DNA of 64,000 nt. It comes from Bordetella parapertussis (GTDB lineage: Bacteria > Pseudomonadota > Gammaproteobacteria > Burkholderiales > SG8-41). A program made the translations under genes and the position numbers. The stretch covers positions 1 to 64,000 of the forward strand of contig CAMDLH010000005.1 in NCBI GenBank assembly GCA_945901405.1, read 5' to 3'. Numbering within the stretch: the first letter of the stretch is position 1; the number at the start of each line of letters is the position of its first letter. The notes under the pieces were generated by a model. It did no database searches, was not told the origin of the DNA, and saw only the letters and a program-made list of their open reading frames with translations. Below are positions 1-8,617 of this stretch, piece after piece.

Positions 1-73
1 AAGCGCTTGCCAGCAACGATTGTGGCGACAACGCATCTCATGAAATGATTGTTAACAGGCCCTACGCCTGAAT

Positions 74-724
74 TCAAGCCTGCTTTGCGATTTGCCTGGC
101 GATGCTCTTTACCACGGCATCAAACATTGCCGGCGTCAGGCGCCTGGTCTGCGTGTTGTAACGGCTGCAGTGATAGCTGTCGTACAAGGTACGTCCATCG
201 GGCAACTGGTGCGTGAACGCGTGGCCGAATGGATAGTCTTTCTTTTTTGCATCGACCGCTTTCAACACCGCGGCATGGGCGATCCCACCCAGCGCAAGCA
301 GTACTGCGTGCGGCGGCAAGACGGCAATTTCTTCACGCAGATAATCGTTGCAACGAGTGATCTCGTCGGGCAACGGTTTGTTTTGCGGCGGCAGGCATTT
401 GACCGCGTTGGTGATGCGGCAGCCCGTGAGCTTCAGGCCGTCGCCACGGCTGATCGCGCCGGGCTGTGACGCAAGCCCATGATTATAAAGGGTTTTATAT
501 AACAGTATGCCCGCGTAGTCGCCGGTGAACGGCCGCCCCGAGCGGTTCGCGCCATGCATGCCCGGCGCGAGTCCGACGATCAGCAACTTTGGTTTTGTGT
601 CGCCGAAAGCCGCAACCGGCCGCGCGTGGTACTCGGGGTAATCCTCGCGAACTTGCGCGAGATGGCTCGCCAGCCTCTTGCACCGCGTGCAATCGGTCAG
701 CGCACACGCCTTGTCGCGCTTCAT
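74..724 (-). CDS. Uracil-DNA glycosylase, family 5 (UDGb) type
   Basis: Base-excision repair enzyme expected to remove uracil and related deaminated bases from DNA. The 216-residue protein has the family phosphate-binding and water-activating loop GLAPGMHGANRSG at residues 51-63, typical of the UDGb branch rather than of Ung. Near the C-terminus it has the second active-site motif with His (HCSRYNTQTRRLT, where most relatives have HPS). Cysteines at residues 7, 12 and 15 are candidate ligands of the iron-sulfur cluster found in families 4 and 5. It is the last gene of the minus-strand rpoE-to-nagZ run, just downstream of nagZ. Bases 1-73 beyond its stop show nothing recognisable. The assignment to family 5 rather than 4 rests on the HGANR signature. 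Confidence 0.85.
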   Translation of the reverse strand: MKRDKACALTDCTRCKRLASHLAQVREDYPEYHARPVAAFGDTKPKLLIVGLAPGMHGANRSGRPFTGDYAGILLYKTLYNHGLASQPGAISRGDGLKLTGCRITNAVKCLPPQNKPLPDEITRCNDYLREEIAVLPPHAVLLALGGIAHAAVLKAVDAKKKDYPFGHAFTHQLPDGRTLYDSYHCSRYNTQTRRLTPAMFDAVVKSIARQIAKQA

Positions 725-733
725 GAATGCTGT

Positions 734-1801
734 CTATGCAAACGGCAAATCGCCGCTGCGTTTACCGATGCCGCCGAGCGCGTGCACGGCCTGCGCGTAG
801 CGCGTGTTCTCGCGCAATTTGATCATGCTGTCCGCGTTGGCTCGGCCATGCATGCGCGCCAGCCGCGCAAGATTGGGCGCCGGCATGGTGTAATCCAATC
901 CATGCAGCAGTTCATCCGCGGCGGCCGGACTGTTGCATACCAGCACCATGTCGCAGCCTGCATTTAGCGCCGCCTTGGCGCGATCGATCACACCACCGGC
1001 AACGCACGCGGCCTCCATGCTCAGATCGTCGCTGAAAATCACGCCATCAAAGCCCATTTGCTTGCGCAATATTTCTTTAAGCCATTTCGCCGAAAAGCCA
1101 GCGGGCTCGCTATCCACATCGGGATAAATCACGTGCGCCGGCATGATGGCGCCCAAGCCCGCGTCGATGGTGCGCGCGAATGGCACAAGGTCGCATTTGC
1201 GAATCTCGGCGAATGACCGCTCATCCACCGGCACCTCGTGGTGCGAATCGGCGCGCACATGGCCGTGCCCTGGGAAATGTTTACCGACCGAAGTCATGCC
1301 GCCCTGGTGAAAACCTTCACACAGCTCGCGCGCCAGATCCGCAATCGCCTCTGCGCTGGAATGAAACGAACGGTCCCCGATCACGCTGCTGTTGCCATGA
1401 TCGACATCCAGTACCGGAGCGAAGGAGAGATCGACACCGTGTGCGCGCAATTCGCAAGCAATGACAAACCCGGTCTCTTGAGCGAGATGACGCGCGTGCG
1501 ACTGGTTTTTTTCGCGCAACAGTCCGAATTCGCGCATCGGCGGTATCGACGTGAAGCCATCGCGAAAGCGCTGCACCCGCCCCCCCTCGTGATCGACGGC
1601 GATCAACAGCGACGGGCTGCGCAGTGCGTGAATCTCCGCGGTCAGCCGCACAAGCTGCTCCGGTGATTCGTAATTGCGTGCAAACAGAATCACACCACCG
1701 GTCAGCGGGTGCAGCAAGCGGCGTCGGTCGGCATCGGTGAGTGCGAGGCCTTCAACGTCCAGCATCGCCGGGCCAAGAGAGATTTTCTTATTCACATTCA
1801 T
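734..1801 (-). CDS. nagZ: Beta-N-acetylhexosaminidase (NagZ)
   Basis: Cytoplasmic glycoside hydrolase family 3 enzyme that removes N-acetylglucosamine from anhydromuropeptides during cell-wall recycling. The 355-residue protein carries the NagZ signature KHFPGHG followed by DSHHEVP, the substrate-binding DHEGG segment, and the FSDDLSMEA segment that supplies the nucleophile Asp. I start it at the ATG at 1801 (MNVNKKISLGP), which overlaps the acpS stop as ATGA. A longer frame to 1825 adds only eight unlikely residues. The overlap implies translational coupling to acpS. No signal peptide is visible, in keeping with the cytoplasmic NagZ type. Confidence 0.93.
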   Translation of the reverse strand: MNVNKKISLGPAMLDVEGLALTDADRRRLLHPLTGGVILFARNYESPEQLVRLTAEIHALRSPSLLIAVDHEGGRVQRFRDGFTSIPPMREFGLLREKNQSHARHLAQETGFVIACELRAHGVDLSFAPVLDVDHGNSSVIGDRSFHSSAEAIADLARELCEGFHQGGMTSVGKHFPGHGHVRADSHHEVPVDERSFAEIRKCDLVPFARTIDAGLGAIMPAHVIYPDVDSEPAGFSAKWLKEILRKQMGFDGVIFSDDLSMEAACVAGGVIDRAKAALNAGCDMVLVCNSPAAADELLHGLDYTMPAPNLARLARMHGRANADSMIKLRENTRYAQAVHALGGIGKRSGDLPFA

Positions 1802-2175
1802 GTTTCCAGTACAGCGACCGCGCAAGCTATGCTGTTTTCGTCGCTGATTGTTAAGTGATAACCGATGATACCGCGACTCTTTACCATGCGCTCCAACTCG
1901 GGGTTAAACGCAAAGCCGGGCTTGCCAGCCGCGTTTTGCACCACGCTGATGCATTGCAAAGTTACCGGATAACGAAAGCCCGTGCCCATCGCCTTGGAAA
2001 AAGCTTCTTTCGCGGCGAAACGGTTGGCGATGAACAATACCGGCTTCTTGGTGCGTTCGTAAGCGGGCCACTCAAGATCGGTCAGCACCCGCCGCGCGAA
2101 TCGTTCGCCATACCGATCGATCAGTCCGGCGATGCGCTGCGTTTCGACCACATCGACACCAATGCCGTAGATCAT
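1798..2175 (-). CDS. acpS: Holo-[acyl-carrier-protein] synthase
   Basis: Transfers 4'-phosphopantetheine from CoA to the serine of apo-ACP, activating it for fatty-acid synthesis. At 125 residues it has normal AcpS length. The metal-binding residues are visible: Asp8 in GIGVDVVE and Glu57 in NRFAAKEAFSKAMGTG. It lies between pdxJ, whose stop overlaps the acpS start by 4 bp, and nagZ, whose start overlaps the acpS stop by 4 bp. The pdxJ-acpS pair is a conserved arrangement in Proteobacteria. Expression is expected to be coupled to the upstream genes. Confidence 0.95.
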   Translation of the reverse strand: MIYGIGVDVVETQRIAGLIDRYGERFARRVLTDLEWPAYERTKKPVLFIANRFAAKEAFSKAMGTGFRYPVTLQCISVVQNAAGKPGFAFNPELERMVKSRGIIGYHLTISDENSIACAVAVLET

Positions 2176-2912
2176 GATGCGTCTTGATTCATCGCGGCCA
2201 GATAGTTGCGCACGGTTTGCGCGAATCCCGTATCCAGCGCATCGGCGGTCAAGGCGTGTCCTATCGACACCTCAAGCACGTTTTTCACGGCGGACAGGAA
2301 TCGCGGCAGATTTTGCAGGTTAAGATCGTGGCCCGCGTTCACACCCAGCCCCGCGCGTTGCGCGGCTTGCGCGGCCTGCACGAAGCGTTGTAGTTCCTGT
2401 TCTTGTGATTCGCGTCCAAAAGCGGCGGCGTAGGGTTCGGTATAAAGTTCGACACGATCCGCTCCCGCCTCCGCCGCGCGAGCGATTGCAGTGGCATCGG
2501 CGTCCATGAACAGGCTGACTCTGATTCCTTCTGCTTTCAGACGCGCGATCAATGGTTTCAAGCGCGCGCCATCCTTCGACAAATCCCACCCGTGATCTGA
2601 AGTGAATGCCGCCGGATCGTCGGGAACCAGTGTGCATTGTCGAGGCCTCGCTTGCAGCGCGAGATCAACCAGATTCTCGAATGGATTACCCTCAATATTG
2701 AATTCGATGGCTGGATAACGCGTTAACAATTGCGCGAGATCATGCACGTCATGCGTGCGTATGTGCCGCCCGTCGGGCCGCGGATGCACGGTGATTCCAT
2801 GCGCGCCGGCGGCAATGACGGTCTGCGCCGCGCGCACCACGCTGGGTATGCCCAGCGGACGCGCGTTACGAAGCAATGCGACCTTGTTCAGATTTACGCT
2901 GAGTCTCGTCAT
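2172..2912 (-). CDS. pdxJ: Pyridoxine 5'-phosphate synthase
   Basis: Condenses 1-deoxy-D-xylulose 5-phosphate with 3-amino-1-hydroxyacetone 1-phosphate, the ring-closing step of vitamin B6 synthesis. It is a 246-residue TIM barrel with the N-terminal segment LSVNLNKVALLRNAR, the ITVHPRPDGRHI loop with its phosphate-binding and catalytic residues, the catalytic region around NIEGNP, and the C-terminal VSIGHALTADAL motif. I chose the ATG at 2912 (MTRLSVNLNK) because PdxJ proteins begin here; the open frame continues to 2993 with unrelated residues. It is 25 bp from the recO stop and overlaps acpS by 4 bp. Confidence 0.94.
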   Translation of the reverse strand: MTRLSVNLNKVALLRNARPLGIPSVVRAAQTVIAAGAHGITVHPRPDGRHIRTHDVHDLAQLLTRYPAIEFNIEGNPFENLVDLALQARPRQCTLVPDDPAAFTSDHGWDLSKDGARLKPLIARLKAEGIRVSLFMDADATAIARAAEAGADRVELYTEPYAAAFGRESQEQELQRFVQAAQAAQRAGLGVNAGHDLNLQNLPRFLSAVKNVLEVSIGHALTADALDTGFAQTVRNYLAAMNQDAS

Positions 2913-2937
2913 GGTTCTGGTAACTCTAAGCCTAGTG

Positions 2938-3663
2938 TCAAAGTTCAAGCAAGTCACGCAGCAATTGCCGGCTATGCAGCGTCTGGTTGCCAAGATAATG
3001 GCTGATCAGGGTGCGCATCAGATGCCTGCTTTGCTGCCTCGTGGCCGGATCGGAATATTCGCCCGCATGCATATCAAGCAATGTCTTGCCGTTCAATTCT
3101 ACTCCGGTTTGCATCATGTCCGCCGATACCGGGCCGCGCTCGATGACGTAGGTATAGCGCCGATCCGGTTCGATGGGCTTGCCGCTCGCGGCATCGCGAT
3201 CCAGCGCCACGGCGTAACCCAGTTCGCGCAGCAGACTGATCTCGAACCGCCGCAGCGTGGCGGCGCTGTCCGGACTTGCACCCAGATCGAGCAATGTTTG
3301 TTCATAGGCATCGAAGAGTTGACCGTGCGGATCGTCGCGGTGCAGCAGTTTGAGCAAAAGCTCGTTGACGTAGAAGCCGCAAATCAATGCGCTGCCTTTT
3401 AGGGTCATGTAGCCGCCGCGCCATTCCGCGCCATGCAAGGTTTTCAGCTCGGCCTTGCCCGACCACGAAAGCGCGAGCGGACTGAACGACAGGAGCACTC
3501 CGCGCAATGCGGATTTGGGTCGCCGCGCGCCGCGCGCCACCAATGATATGCGGCCGAAACTGCGCGTAAAAACCTCTATCAACAGGCTGGTTTCGCGAAA
3601 CGGATACGTATGCAGCACATAGGCCGCTTCCGCGTCGTGGCGGCTGGCGGAACGGTTATTCAT
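2938..3663 (-). CDS. recO: DNA repair protein RecO
   Basis: Recombination mediator that works with RecF and RecR to load RecA on SSB-coated gaps. The 241-residue protein has an N-terminal OB fold (residues about 8-85, including TYPFRETSLLIEVFTRSFGRISLVARGARR) and a helical C-terminal domain. The family's zinc-binding Cys cluster is not evident, as in many proteobacterial RecO. It follows era with a gap of 39 bp and precedes pdxJ, the usual betaproteobacterial order rnc-era-recO-pdxJ-acpS. Confidence 0.93.
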   Translation of the reverse strand: MNNRSASRHDAEAAYVLHTYPFRETSLLIEVFTRSFGRISLVARGARRPKSALRGVLLSFSPLALSWSGKAELKTLHGAEWRGGYMTLKGSALICGFYVNELLLKLLHRDDPHGQLFDAYEQTLLDLGASPDSAATLRRFEISLLRELGYAVALDRDAASGKPIEPDRRYTYVIERGPVSADMMQTGVELNGKTLLDMHAGEYSDPATRQQSRHLMRTLISHYLGNQTLHSRQLLRDLLEL

Positions 3664-3702
3664 GCAGTGTCAAAAGTATCACGCGACTCATGACGCGGCG
3701 GG

Positions 3703-4593
3703 CTACTCCATGCCGATGCGCTTTAGCGTCGCACGATCTTCGGCCCAGCCTTGACGCACCTTCACCCATAACTCAAGATATACTTTGGTGCCGAAGAGCT
3801 TTTCCATGTCGTGCCGCGCCGCCGTGCCGATGGCTTTCAGTTTCTCGCCCTTGTTGCCGATCACGATCGCCTTCTGGCTGTCCTTATCGACAAGGATGGT
3901 GGCGTGTATGCGATACATCCTGCCGTCTTCCTCGAATTTTTCGGTTTCCACGGCCACCGAATACGGCAGTTCCGCACCCAGGGTTCTGAACAGTTTTTCG
4001 CGCACCATTTCTGCCGCCAGCACACGAGAGGCAACCGTGGTCAGCTCGTCATTGGCGTAGATCTGCTCTCGCTCGGGCAGTTCGCGGATCAAGGCTTCAC
4101 GCAGCACGTCGATTTGATATCCCGTCTTGGCGGATATCGGAATGATGGCGGCGGGGTGAAATTGCTCTTGCAGCTGTTGCAAGCGCGGCAGCAATCCGCG
4201 TTTATCGCTAACACGATCAATTTTATTGAGCGCGATGAGCAAAGGCGTTCCAGAAGGGACGCTCTTTAACAGCGCGGACGACGAGTCATCCAGTTTCGCG
4301 GCATCAAGCATCCATAACACGATGTCGGTTTCCTGCAATGACCGCGAAATCGTCCGATTCATCGAACGGTTCAAGGTTGACTGGTACTCGGTTTGAAAGC
4401 CCGGTGTATCGACAAAAATAAGCTGCGCCAGCGGCGTTGTCGATATGCCAGTGATGCGCTGGCGCGTGGTCTGCGGCCGCCTTGACGTGATGCTGATTTT
4501 TTGGCCAACCAGCGCATTGAGCAAGGTGGACTTGCCTACATTGGGCTGCCCGACAATGGCAACAGTACCGCAGCGAAACGCGGCGCCGCTCAT
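3703..4593 (-). CDS. era: GTPase Era
   Basis: Essential GTPase that binds the 3' end of 16S rRNA and checks 30S ribosome maturation. At 296 residues it has normal length. Visible motifs are the P-loop GQPNVGKS at residues 15-22, DTPG at 62-65 and NKID at 123-126, followed by a C-terminal KH RNA-binding domain with the VIGNKGEKLKAIG segment. The start codon overlaps the rnc stop by 4 bp, so era is probably translated by coupling to RNase III, with which it shares a role in rRNA processing. Confidence 0.97.
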   Translation of the reverse strand: MSGAAFRCGTVAIVGQPNVGKSTLLNALVGQKISITSRRPQTTRQRITGISTTPLAQLIFVDTPGFQTEYQSTLNRSMNRTISRSLQETDIVLWMLDAAKLDDSSSALLKSVPSGTPLLIALNKIDRVSDKRGLLPRLQQLQEQFHPAAIIPISAKTGYQIDVLREALIRELPEREQIYANDELTTVASRVLAAEMVREKLFRTLGAELPYSVAVETEKFEEDGRMYRIHATILVDKDSQKAIVIGNKGEKLKAIGTAARHDMEKLFGTKVYLELWVKVRQGWAEDRATLKRIGME

Positions 4594-5273
4594 TTTGCGG
4601 TAGCCGTGTTATGCGCCTGACTGTACGCCAGGCGGGCGGCTTCTTGCTCCGCGCGGCGGCGGCTGCTGCCATTGCCCAGGCAACGAATATTCAATTCGGG
4701 AATCACACACGCAACCTCGAAATCCTGCCGGTGCGCCTCGCCTCGAATCGCCACCACATCGTAGCGCGGCAATGGTAACCGGCGGCCTTGCATCAACTCC
4801 TGCAATTGCGTCTTTGCATCCTTGCCGGAATTCTCCGGATCTATGGCATCAAGAGCACCCTTGAATATGCGCCGCACCACATCTTGCGCCGCTGAAAATC
4901 CGCCATCCAGGAATACCGCGCCGATGACCGACTCCAGTGCATCGGCAAGTATCGAAGGGCGATCCTTGCCGCCGCTTTTGATCTCGCCCTCGCCCAGCAT
5001 CAGGTGATCTCCGAGCTTAAGTTCCACTGCGATGGCGGCCAAGGACGTTTGATTGACCAGCAACGCCCTCAGGCGCGACAAGTCACCTTCTTCATGATGA
5101 GGAAACTTCTGATAAAGCTCGTGCGCGATGATGCAGTTGACGATGCTGTCGCCCAAAAATTCGATTCTTTCGTTGTGCTTTGCAGAGAAACTTCGGTGCG
5201 TCAGTGCAAGCCGCAGAATGTCTGAATTGTGAAAACCGTAGTCAAGGCGCTCCGCGACATGGTCACTAATCAT
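4590..5273 (-). CDS. rnc: Ribonuclease III
   Basis: Double-strand-specific endoribonuclease that processes rRNA precursors and some mRNAs. The 227-residue protein has the catalytic signature ERIEFLGDS at residues 35-43, the second acidic cluster DALESVIGAVFLDGG, and a C-terminal double-stranded-RNA-binding domain (about 155-222). It lies downstream of lepB and the small DUF4845 gene and overlaps era by 4 bp. Autoregulation by cleavage of its own leader is known in E. coli. The 31-bp spacer upstream here shows no obvious hairpin. Confidence 0.97.
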   Translation of the reverse strand: MISDHVAERLDYGFHNSDILRLALTHRSFSAKHNERIEFLGDSIVNCIIAHELYQKFPHHEEGDLSRLRALLVNQTSLAAIAVELKLGDHLMLGEGEIKSGGKDRPSILADALESVIGAVFLDGGFSAAQDVVRRIFKGALDAIDPENSGKDAKTQLQELMQGRRLPLPRYDVVAIRGEAHRQDFEVACVIPELNIRCLGNGSSRRRAEQEAARLAYSQAHNTATAK

Positions 5274-5304
5274 TGGCTACACGACACCGATGCCTTAACT
5301 TGCA

Positions 5305-5664
5305 TCATCGCGAGGACGGACTGAAATCCATACACGCGCTAATATTATGGAATAGTGGAGCACGCGCCGTATAAGTTGCGCTCAGTACGATACCAGAGCC
5401 CGATTTAGTGACTTCGATGTCTTTCGGGCCGATGGAAGTGATATCGTCGACGGCTGATCTAAGTTGAAAAGCTCTCTCGACAGATCCTTTATTTCCGCTG
5501 GCCAGACTGGGATCGGCTGCCATTGATTTAAACATTTTCTTGATCGTAACTTCCTCCCAATAAGCCGGACCGATCTTGAAACCGAGTAACGCCACTATTA
5601 TGAAAATAACAGCAAAAGTCATGAATCCAGACAGTGTCAGTCCTTTTTGTTTCCGCATCATCAA
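5305..5664 (-). CDS. DUF4845 family membrane protein
   Basis: A 119-residue protein with one N-terminal transmembrane segment (about residues 10-30: SGFMTFAVIFIIVALLGFKI) after a short basic start, then a soluble domain. It matches the small DUF4845 proteins that lie between lepB and rnc in many Beta- and Gammaproteobacteria. Their function is not known. The N-terminus, with MRKQKGLTLSGF before the helix, resembles a type IV pilin leader, but there is no clear pilin cleavage consensus, so I do not call it a pilin. It is 12 bp downstream of lepB and probably co-transcribed. Confidence 0.8.
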   Translation of the reverse strand: MMMRKQKGLTLSGFMTFAVIFIIVALLGFKIGPAYWEEVTIKKMFKSMAADPSLASGNKGSVERAFQLRSAVDDITSIGPKDIEVTKSGSGIVLSATYTARAPLFHNISACMDFSPSSR

Positions 5665-5676
5665 TTCCTCCGATCG

Positions 5677-6480
5677 TCAGTTAATAGATGACCCAATCCG
5701 CTTCAATTCGTCAAAATTCCACCATATCAGGAATGCCTTGCCGACGACATTGGTGTCGGGCACGAATCCCCAGTACCGGCTGTCACTGCTGCTGTCGCGA
5801 TTGTCGCCCATCATGAAGTAGTGGCCGGGCGGCACCGTGCAGGTGAATCCAGCATCATTGTAGACGCAATTCTCACGAAATGGGAACTGCCGGACGCCAC
5901 CCAGATGCACGGGCGGAATATCGGCCTGCTTCAAAATCAAATGGTCACGCTCGCCGAAACGCTCCGCGAATTTTTGTGCCGATACGAAATTCAGACCACC
6001 TTCAACGTAACTGTAGTCTCCATCCGGCTTGATTGGCGCTTCCGTGCCATTAATGAAAAGCTTCTTGTCGCGGTATTCGATTTTGTCCCCGCCTACCCCT
6101 ACCACCCGCTTGATGTAGTCCTGAGATGGGTTTTCCGGATAACGAAATACCATCACGTCGCCGCGCTGTGGATTATTCATCTCTATCACCTTCTTATTGA
6201 TGATGGGAATACGCACGCCGTAGGTATATTTGTTGACCAATATGAAATCACCAATCAGCAACGTCGGGAGCATCGAACCCGAAGGTATCTTGAACGGCTC
6301 AACAAGAAACGAGCGCAACAAAAACACGATCAGGATTACCGGAAAGAAGCTCTTGGGATATTCAACCCACCATGGATCGGGTGAGCCCGGCGCACGCCAT
6401 TTCCTGAATATCAGGTGATCCAACAGCCACACCGCGCCGGTAAATACCAGCAACAGGAACATGATCAATGCGAAATTCAT
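5677..6480 (-). CDS. lepB: Signal peptidase I
   Basis: Inner-membrane serine protease that removes signal peptides from Sec-exported proteins. The 267-residue form starting at 6480 (MNFALIMFLLLVF) has two N-terminal membrane segments (about 3-22 and 45-60), catalytic Ser69 in PSGSM, catalytic Lys124 in YIKRVVGVGGD, and the box E motif GDNRDSSSDSRYWGFV. An open frame reaches 6639 but overlaps lepA heavily, and its N-terminus does not resemble LepB. The gene follows lepA by 23 bp, the standard lepA-lepB pair. Confidence 0.95.
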   Translation of the reverse strand: MNFALIMFLLLVFTGAVWLLDHLIFRKWRAPGSPDPWWVEYPKSFFPVILIVFLLRSFLVEPFKIPSGSMLPTLLIGDFILVNKYTYGVRIPIINKKVIEMNNPQRGDVMVFRYPENPSQDYIKRVVGVGGDKIEYRDKKLFINGTEAPIKPDGDYSYVEGGLNFVSAQKFAERFGERDHLILKQADIPPVHLGGVRQFPFRENCVYNDAGFTCTVPPGHYFMMGDNRDSSSDSRYWGFVPDTNVVGKAFLIWWNFDELKRIGSSIN

Positions 6481-6503
6481 GGTTCTCCCGATTCCCCGAC
6501 GCG

Positions 6504-8294
6504 CTACTTTTCCACTTGCAGGATCGCCAAAAAGGCTTCCTGCGGAATTTCCACGCTGCCGACCTGTTTCATGCGTTTCTTGCCGGCTTTTTGCTTTTCC
6601 AATAACTTTTTCTTGCGCGTGATATCGCCGCCATAACATTTGGCGAGCACGTTCTTGCGCATCGCCTTTACCGTTTCACGCGCGATAATATGCGAGCCTA
6701 TGGCCGCCTGCACCGCGATATCAAACATCTGACGCGGAATCAATCCGCGCATGCGCGTGACCAGATCGCGCCCGCGGTATTGTGAGTTCTCGCGATGCAC
6801 GATCAGCGATAGCGCATCCACGCGCTCACCATTGATGAGGATGTCGAGCTTCACCATGTCGCCGGCGCGGTACTCGAGAAAATCGTAATCAAGAGACGCG
6901 TAGCCTCGTGACACGGATTTCAATTTGTCGAAAAAATCCATCACCACTTCATTCAACGGCAATTCGTACGTGAGCATCACCTGGCGGCCCATGTATTGCA
7001 TGTTGCGCTGGGCACCGCGTTTTTGCGTACACAGGGTGATGACCGACCCTACGTATTCCTGCGGCACCAGTATCGACGCTTTTATCATCGGCTCACGAAC
7101 TTCGGCGACGGTGGACGCATCCGGCAGGCGTGACGGATTTTCGATTTCCATCACTGTACCATCGTTGAGCAGCACTTGGTACACGACCGTCGGTGCGGTT
7201 GTAATCAGCGCCATGCCGTACTCGCGTTCCAGCCGCTCCTGCACGATGTCCATATGCAACAGGCCGAGAAACCCGCAGCGAAAACCAAATCCCAATGCAG
7301 TGGATGACTCAGGCTCGAAACGCAGCGACGAATCATTCAGATGAAGTTTCTCCAACGCATCGCGCAGCGCGCCGTATTCGTTGGATTCCACCGGATACAA
7401 GCCGGCGAACACCTGCGGCTTGATTTCCTTGAATCCCGGCAACGCCGACGTTGCGGGATTGTCCAAGAGCGTCACGGTGTCGCCAACCTTTGCGGCATGC
7501 AACTCTTTTATGCCGGCGATGATGAATCCCACTTCGCCCGCCGCCAGCCGCTCCGCGGCTCGCGATTTGGGTGTGAACATGCCAACCTGTTCGCACAAAA
7601 AATTTGCCTTGGCCGCCATCAGCAGGATGCGATCCTTGGGTTTCAACTCGCCGTCCACCACACGTACCAGCATCACCACGCCCACATAATTGTCGAACCA
7701 CGAATCGATTATGAGCGCCTTCAACGGCCCACTAGGGTTACCTTTCGGCGCAGGCACTCGTTCGATCAGCGCCTCGATCGCATCCAGCACGCCTTCACCG
7801 GATTTTGCACTGACCTTGAGCGCATCCTTGGCGGGAATGCCGATGATGTCTTCGATTTCAACAATCACGCGATCCGGATCGGCCTGCGGCAAATCCATCT
7901 TGTTGAGCACCGGCACCACTTCCACGCCCTGCTCGATCGCGGTGTAGCAGTTGGCCACGGTCTGCGCTTCGACGCCTTGCGATGCATCCACCACCAGCAG
8001 CGCACCTTCACACGCCGCAAGCGAGCGGGAGACTTCGTACGAAAAATCGACGTGTCCCGGCGTATCGATGAGATTGAGCAAATATTTCCTGCCATCGCGC
8101 GCGGTGTAATCCAGCGCGGCGGTTTGCGCCTTGATGGTGATCCCGCGTTCGCGCTCGAGATCCATGCTGTCGAGCACCTGCGCTTCCATTTCGCGTTCGG
8201 ACAAGCCACCGCACAGTTGGATGATGCGGTCGGCCAGCGTCGATTTGCCGTGGTCGATGTGGGCGATAATGGAGAAGTTACGGATATGCTGCAT
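6504..8294 (-). CDS. lepA: Elongation factor 4 (LepA)
   Basis: Ribosome-dependent GTPase related to EF-G; it contributes to 30S assembly and to translation under stress. The 596-residue length is normal. The G domain has AHIDHGKST near residues 11-19, DTPGHVDF and NKMDLP. Domains II and III and the EF4-specific C-terminal domain ending in [18 protein letters not shown] follow. The 62-bp spacer upstream contains a short GGGCGC/GCGCCC inverted pair but no U-tract. It is followed closely by lepB. Confidence 0.97.
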   Translation of the reverse strand: MQHIRNFSIIAHIDHGKSTLADRIIQLCGGLSEREMEAQVLDSMDLERERGITIKAQTAALDYTARDGRKYLLNLIDTPGHVDFSYEVSRSLAACEGALLVVDASQGVEAQTVANCYTAIEQGVEVVPVLNKMDLPQADPDRVIVEIEDIIGIPAKDALKVSAKSGEGVLDAIEALIERVPAPKGNPSGPLKALIIDSWFDNYVGVVMLVRVVDGELKPKDRILLMAAKANFLCEQVGMFTPKSRAAERLAAGEVGFIIAGIKELHAAKVGDTVTLLDNPATSALPGFKEIKPQVFAGLYPVESNEYGALRDALEKLHLNDSSLRFEPESSTALGFGFRCGFLGLLHMDIVQERLEREYGMALITTAPTVVYQVLLNDGTVMEIENPSRLPDASTVAEVREPMIKASILVPQEYVGSVITLCTQKRGAQRNMQYMGRQVMLTYELPLNEVVMDFFDKLKSVSRGYASLDYDFLEYRAGDMVKLDILINGERVDALSLIVHRENSQYRGRDLVTRMRGLIPRQMFDIAVQAAIGSHIIARETVKAMRKNVLAKCYGGDITRKKKLLEKQKAGKKRMKQVGSVEIPQEAFLAILQVEK

Positions 8295-8356
8295 TTAAAC
8301 GGGCGCCTCGGGCAAGCTAAATTTGCGCCCAAAATGTTTCTGTAAGAGCGTGTATT

Positions 8357-8617
8357 TTAACGGATTTTCGTCAGCGCCGCAGTAACGGCGGGCACATCAA
8401 GAAAGTAATGGCACAGCTCTGTCTCGCCATGCATGAGCACGGGCACCAGCTCGCCAAAACGCTGCTCAAGGCCGGGATCGGAATCGACATCCACGACCTT
8501 CACCGCAAAATTAAAACAGATCTGCAAGGGTTGCAGAGCCGCGATCATGTCGTCACACAGATGGCAATACGTGCGTGCGTAGAGCGTCAGCGATAGCTCA
8601 CCGCGTTCAGTCAACAC
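8357..8617 (-). CDS. Glutaredoxin-like thioredoxin-fold protein
   Basis: An 86-residue thioredoxin-fold protein of the glutaredoxin-like (DUF836) type, with the redox motif CHLC in RTYCHLCDDM near residues 18-21 and a cis-Pro-containing strand in GELVPVLMHG. A thiol-disulfide role is likely; its partner is unknown. The GTG start at 8617 lies inside the end of mucD (11-bp overlap), so translation is probably coupled. The same small gene sits between mucD and lepA in other Betaproteobacteria, to my knowledge. Confidence 0.8.
   Translation of the reverse strand: MLTERGELSLTLYARTYCHLCDDMIAALQPLQICFNFAVKVVDVDSDPGLEQRFGELVPVLMHGETELCHYFLDVPAVTAALTKIR

Noticed and set aside
5575-5664. Type IV pilin leader in the DUF4845 protein
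   Set aside because: The basic start plus hydrophobic helix looks similar, but a proper cleavage motif with Glu at position 5 is lacking.
6481-6639. N-terminal extension of lepB into lepA
   Set aside because: It overlaps the lepA 3' end and the residues are unlike signal peptidase I; the ATG at 6480 fits the family.
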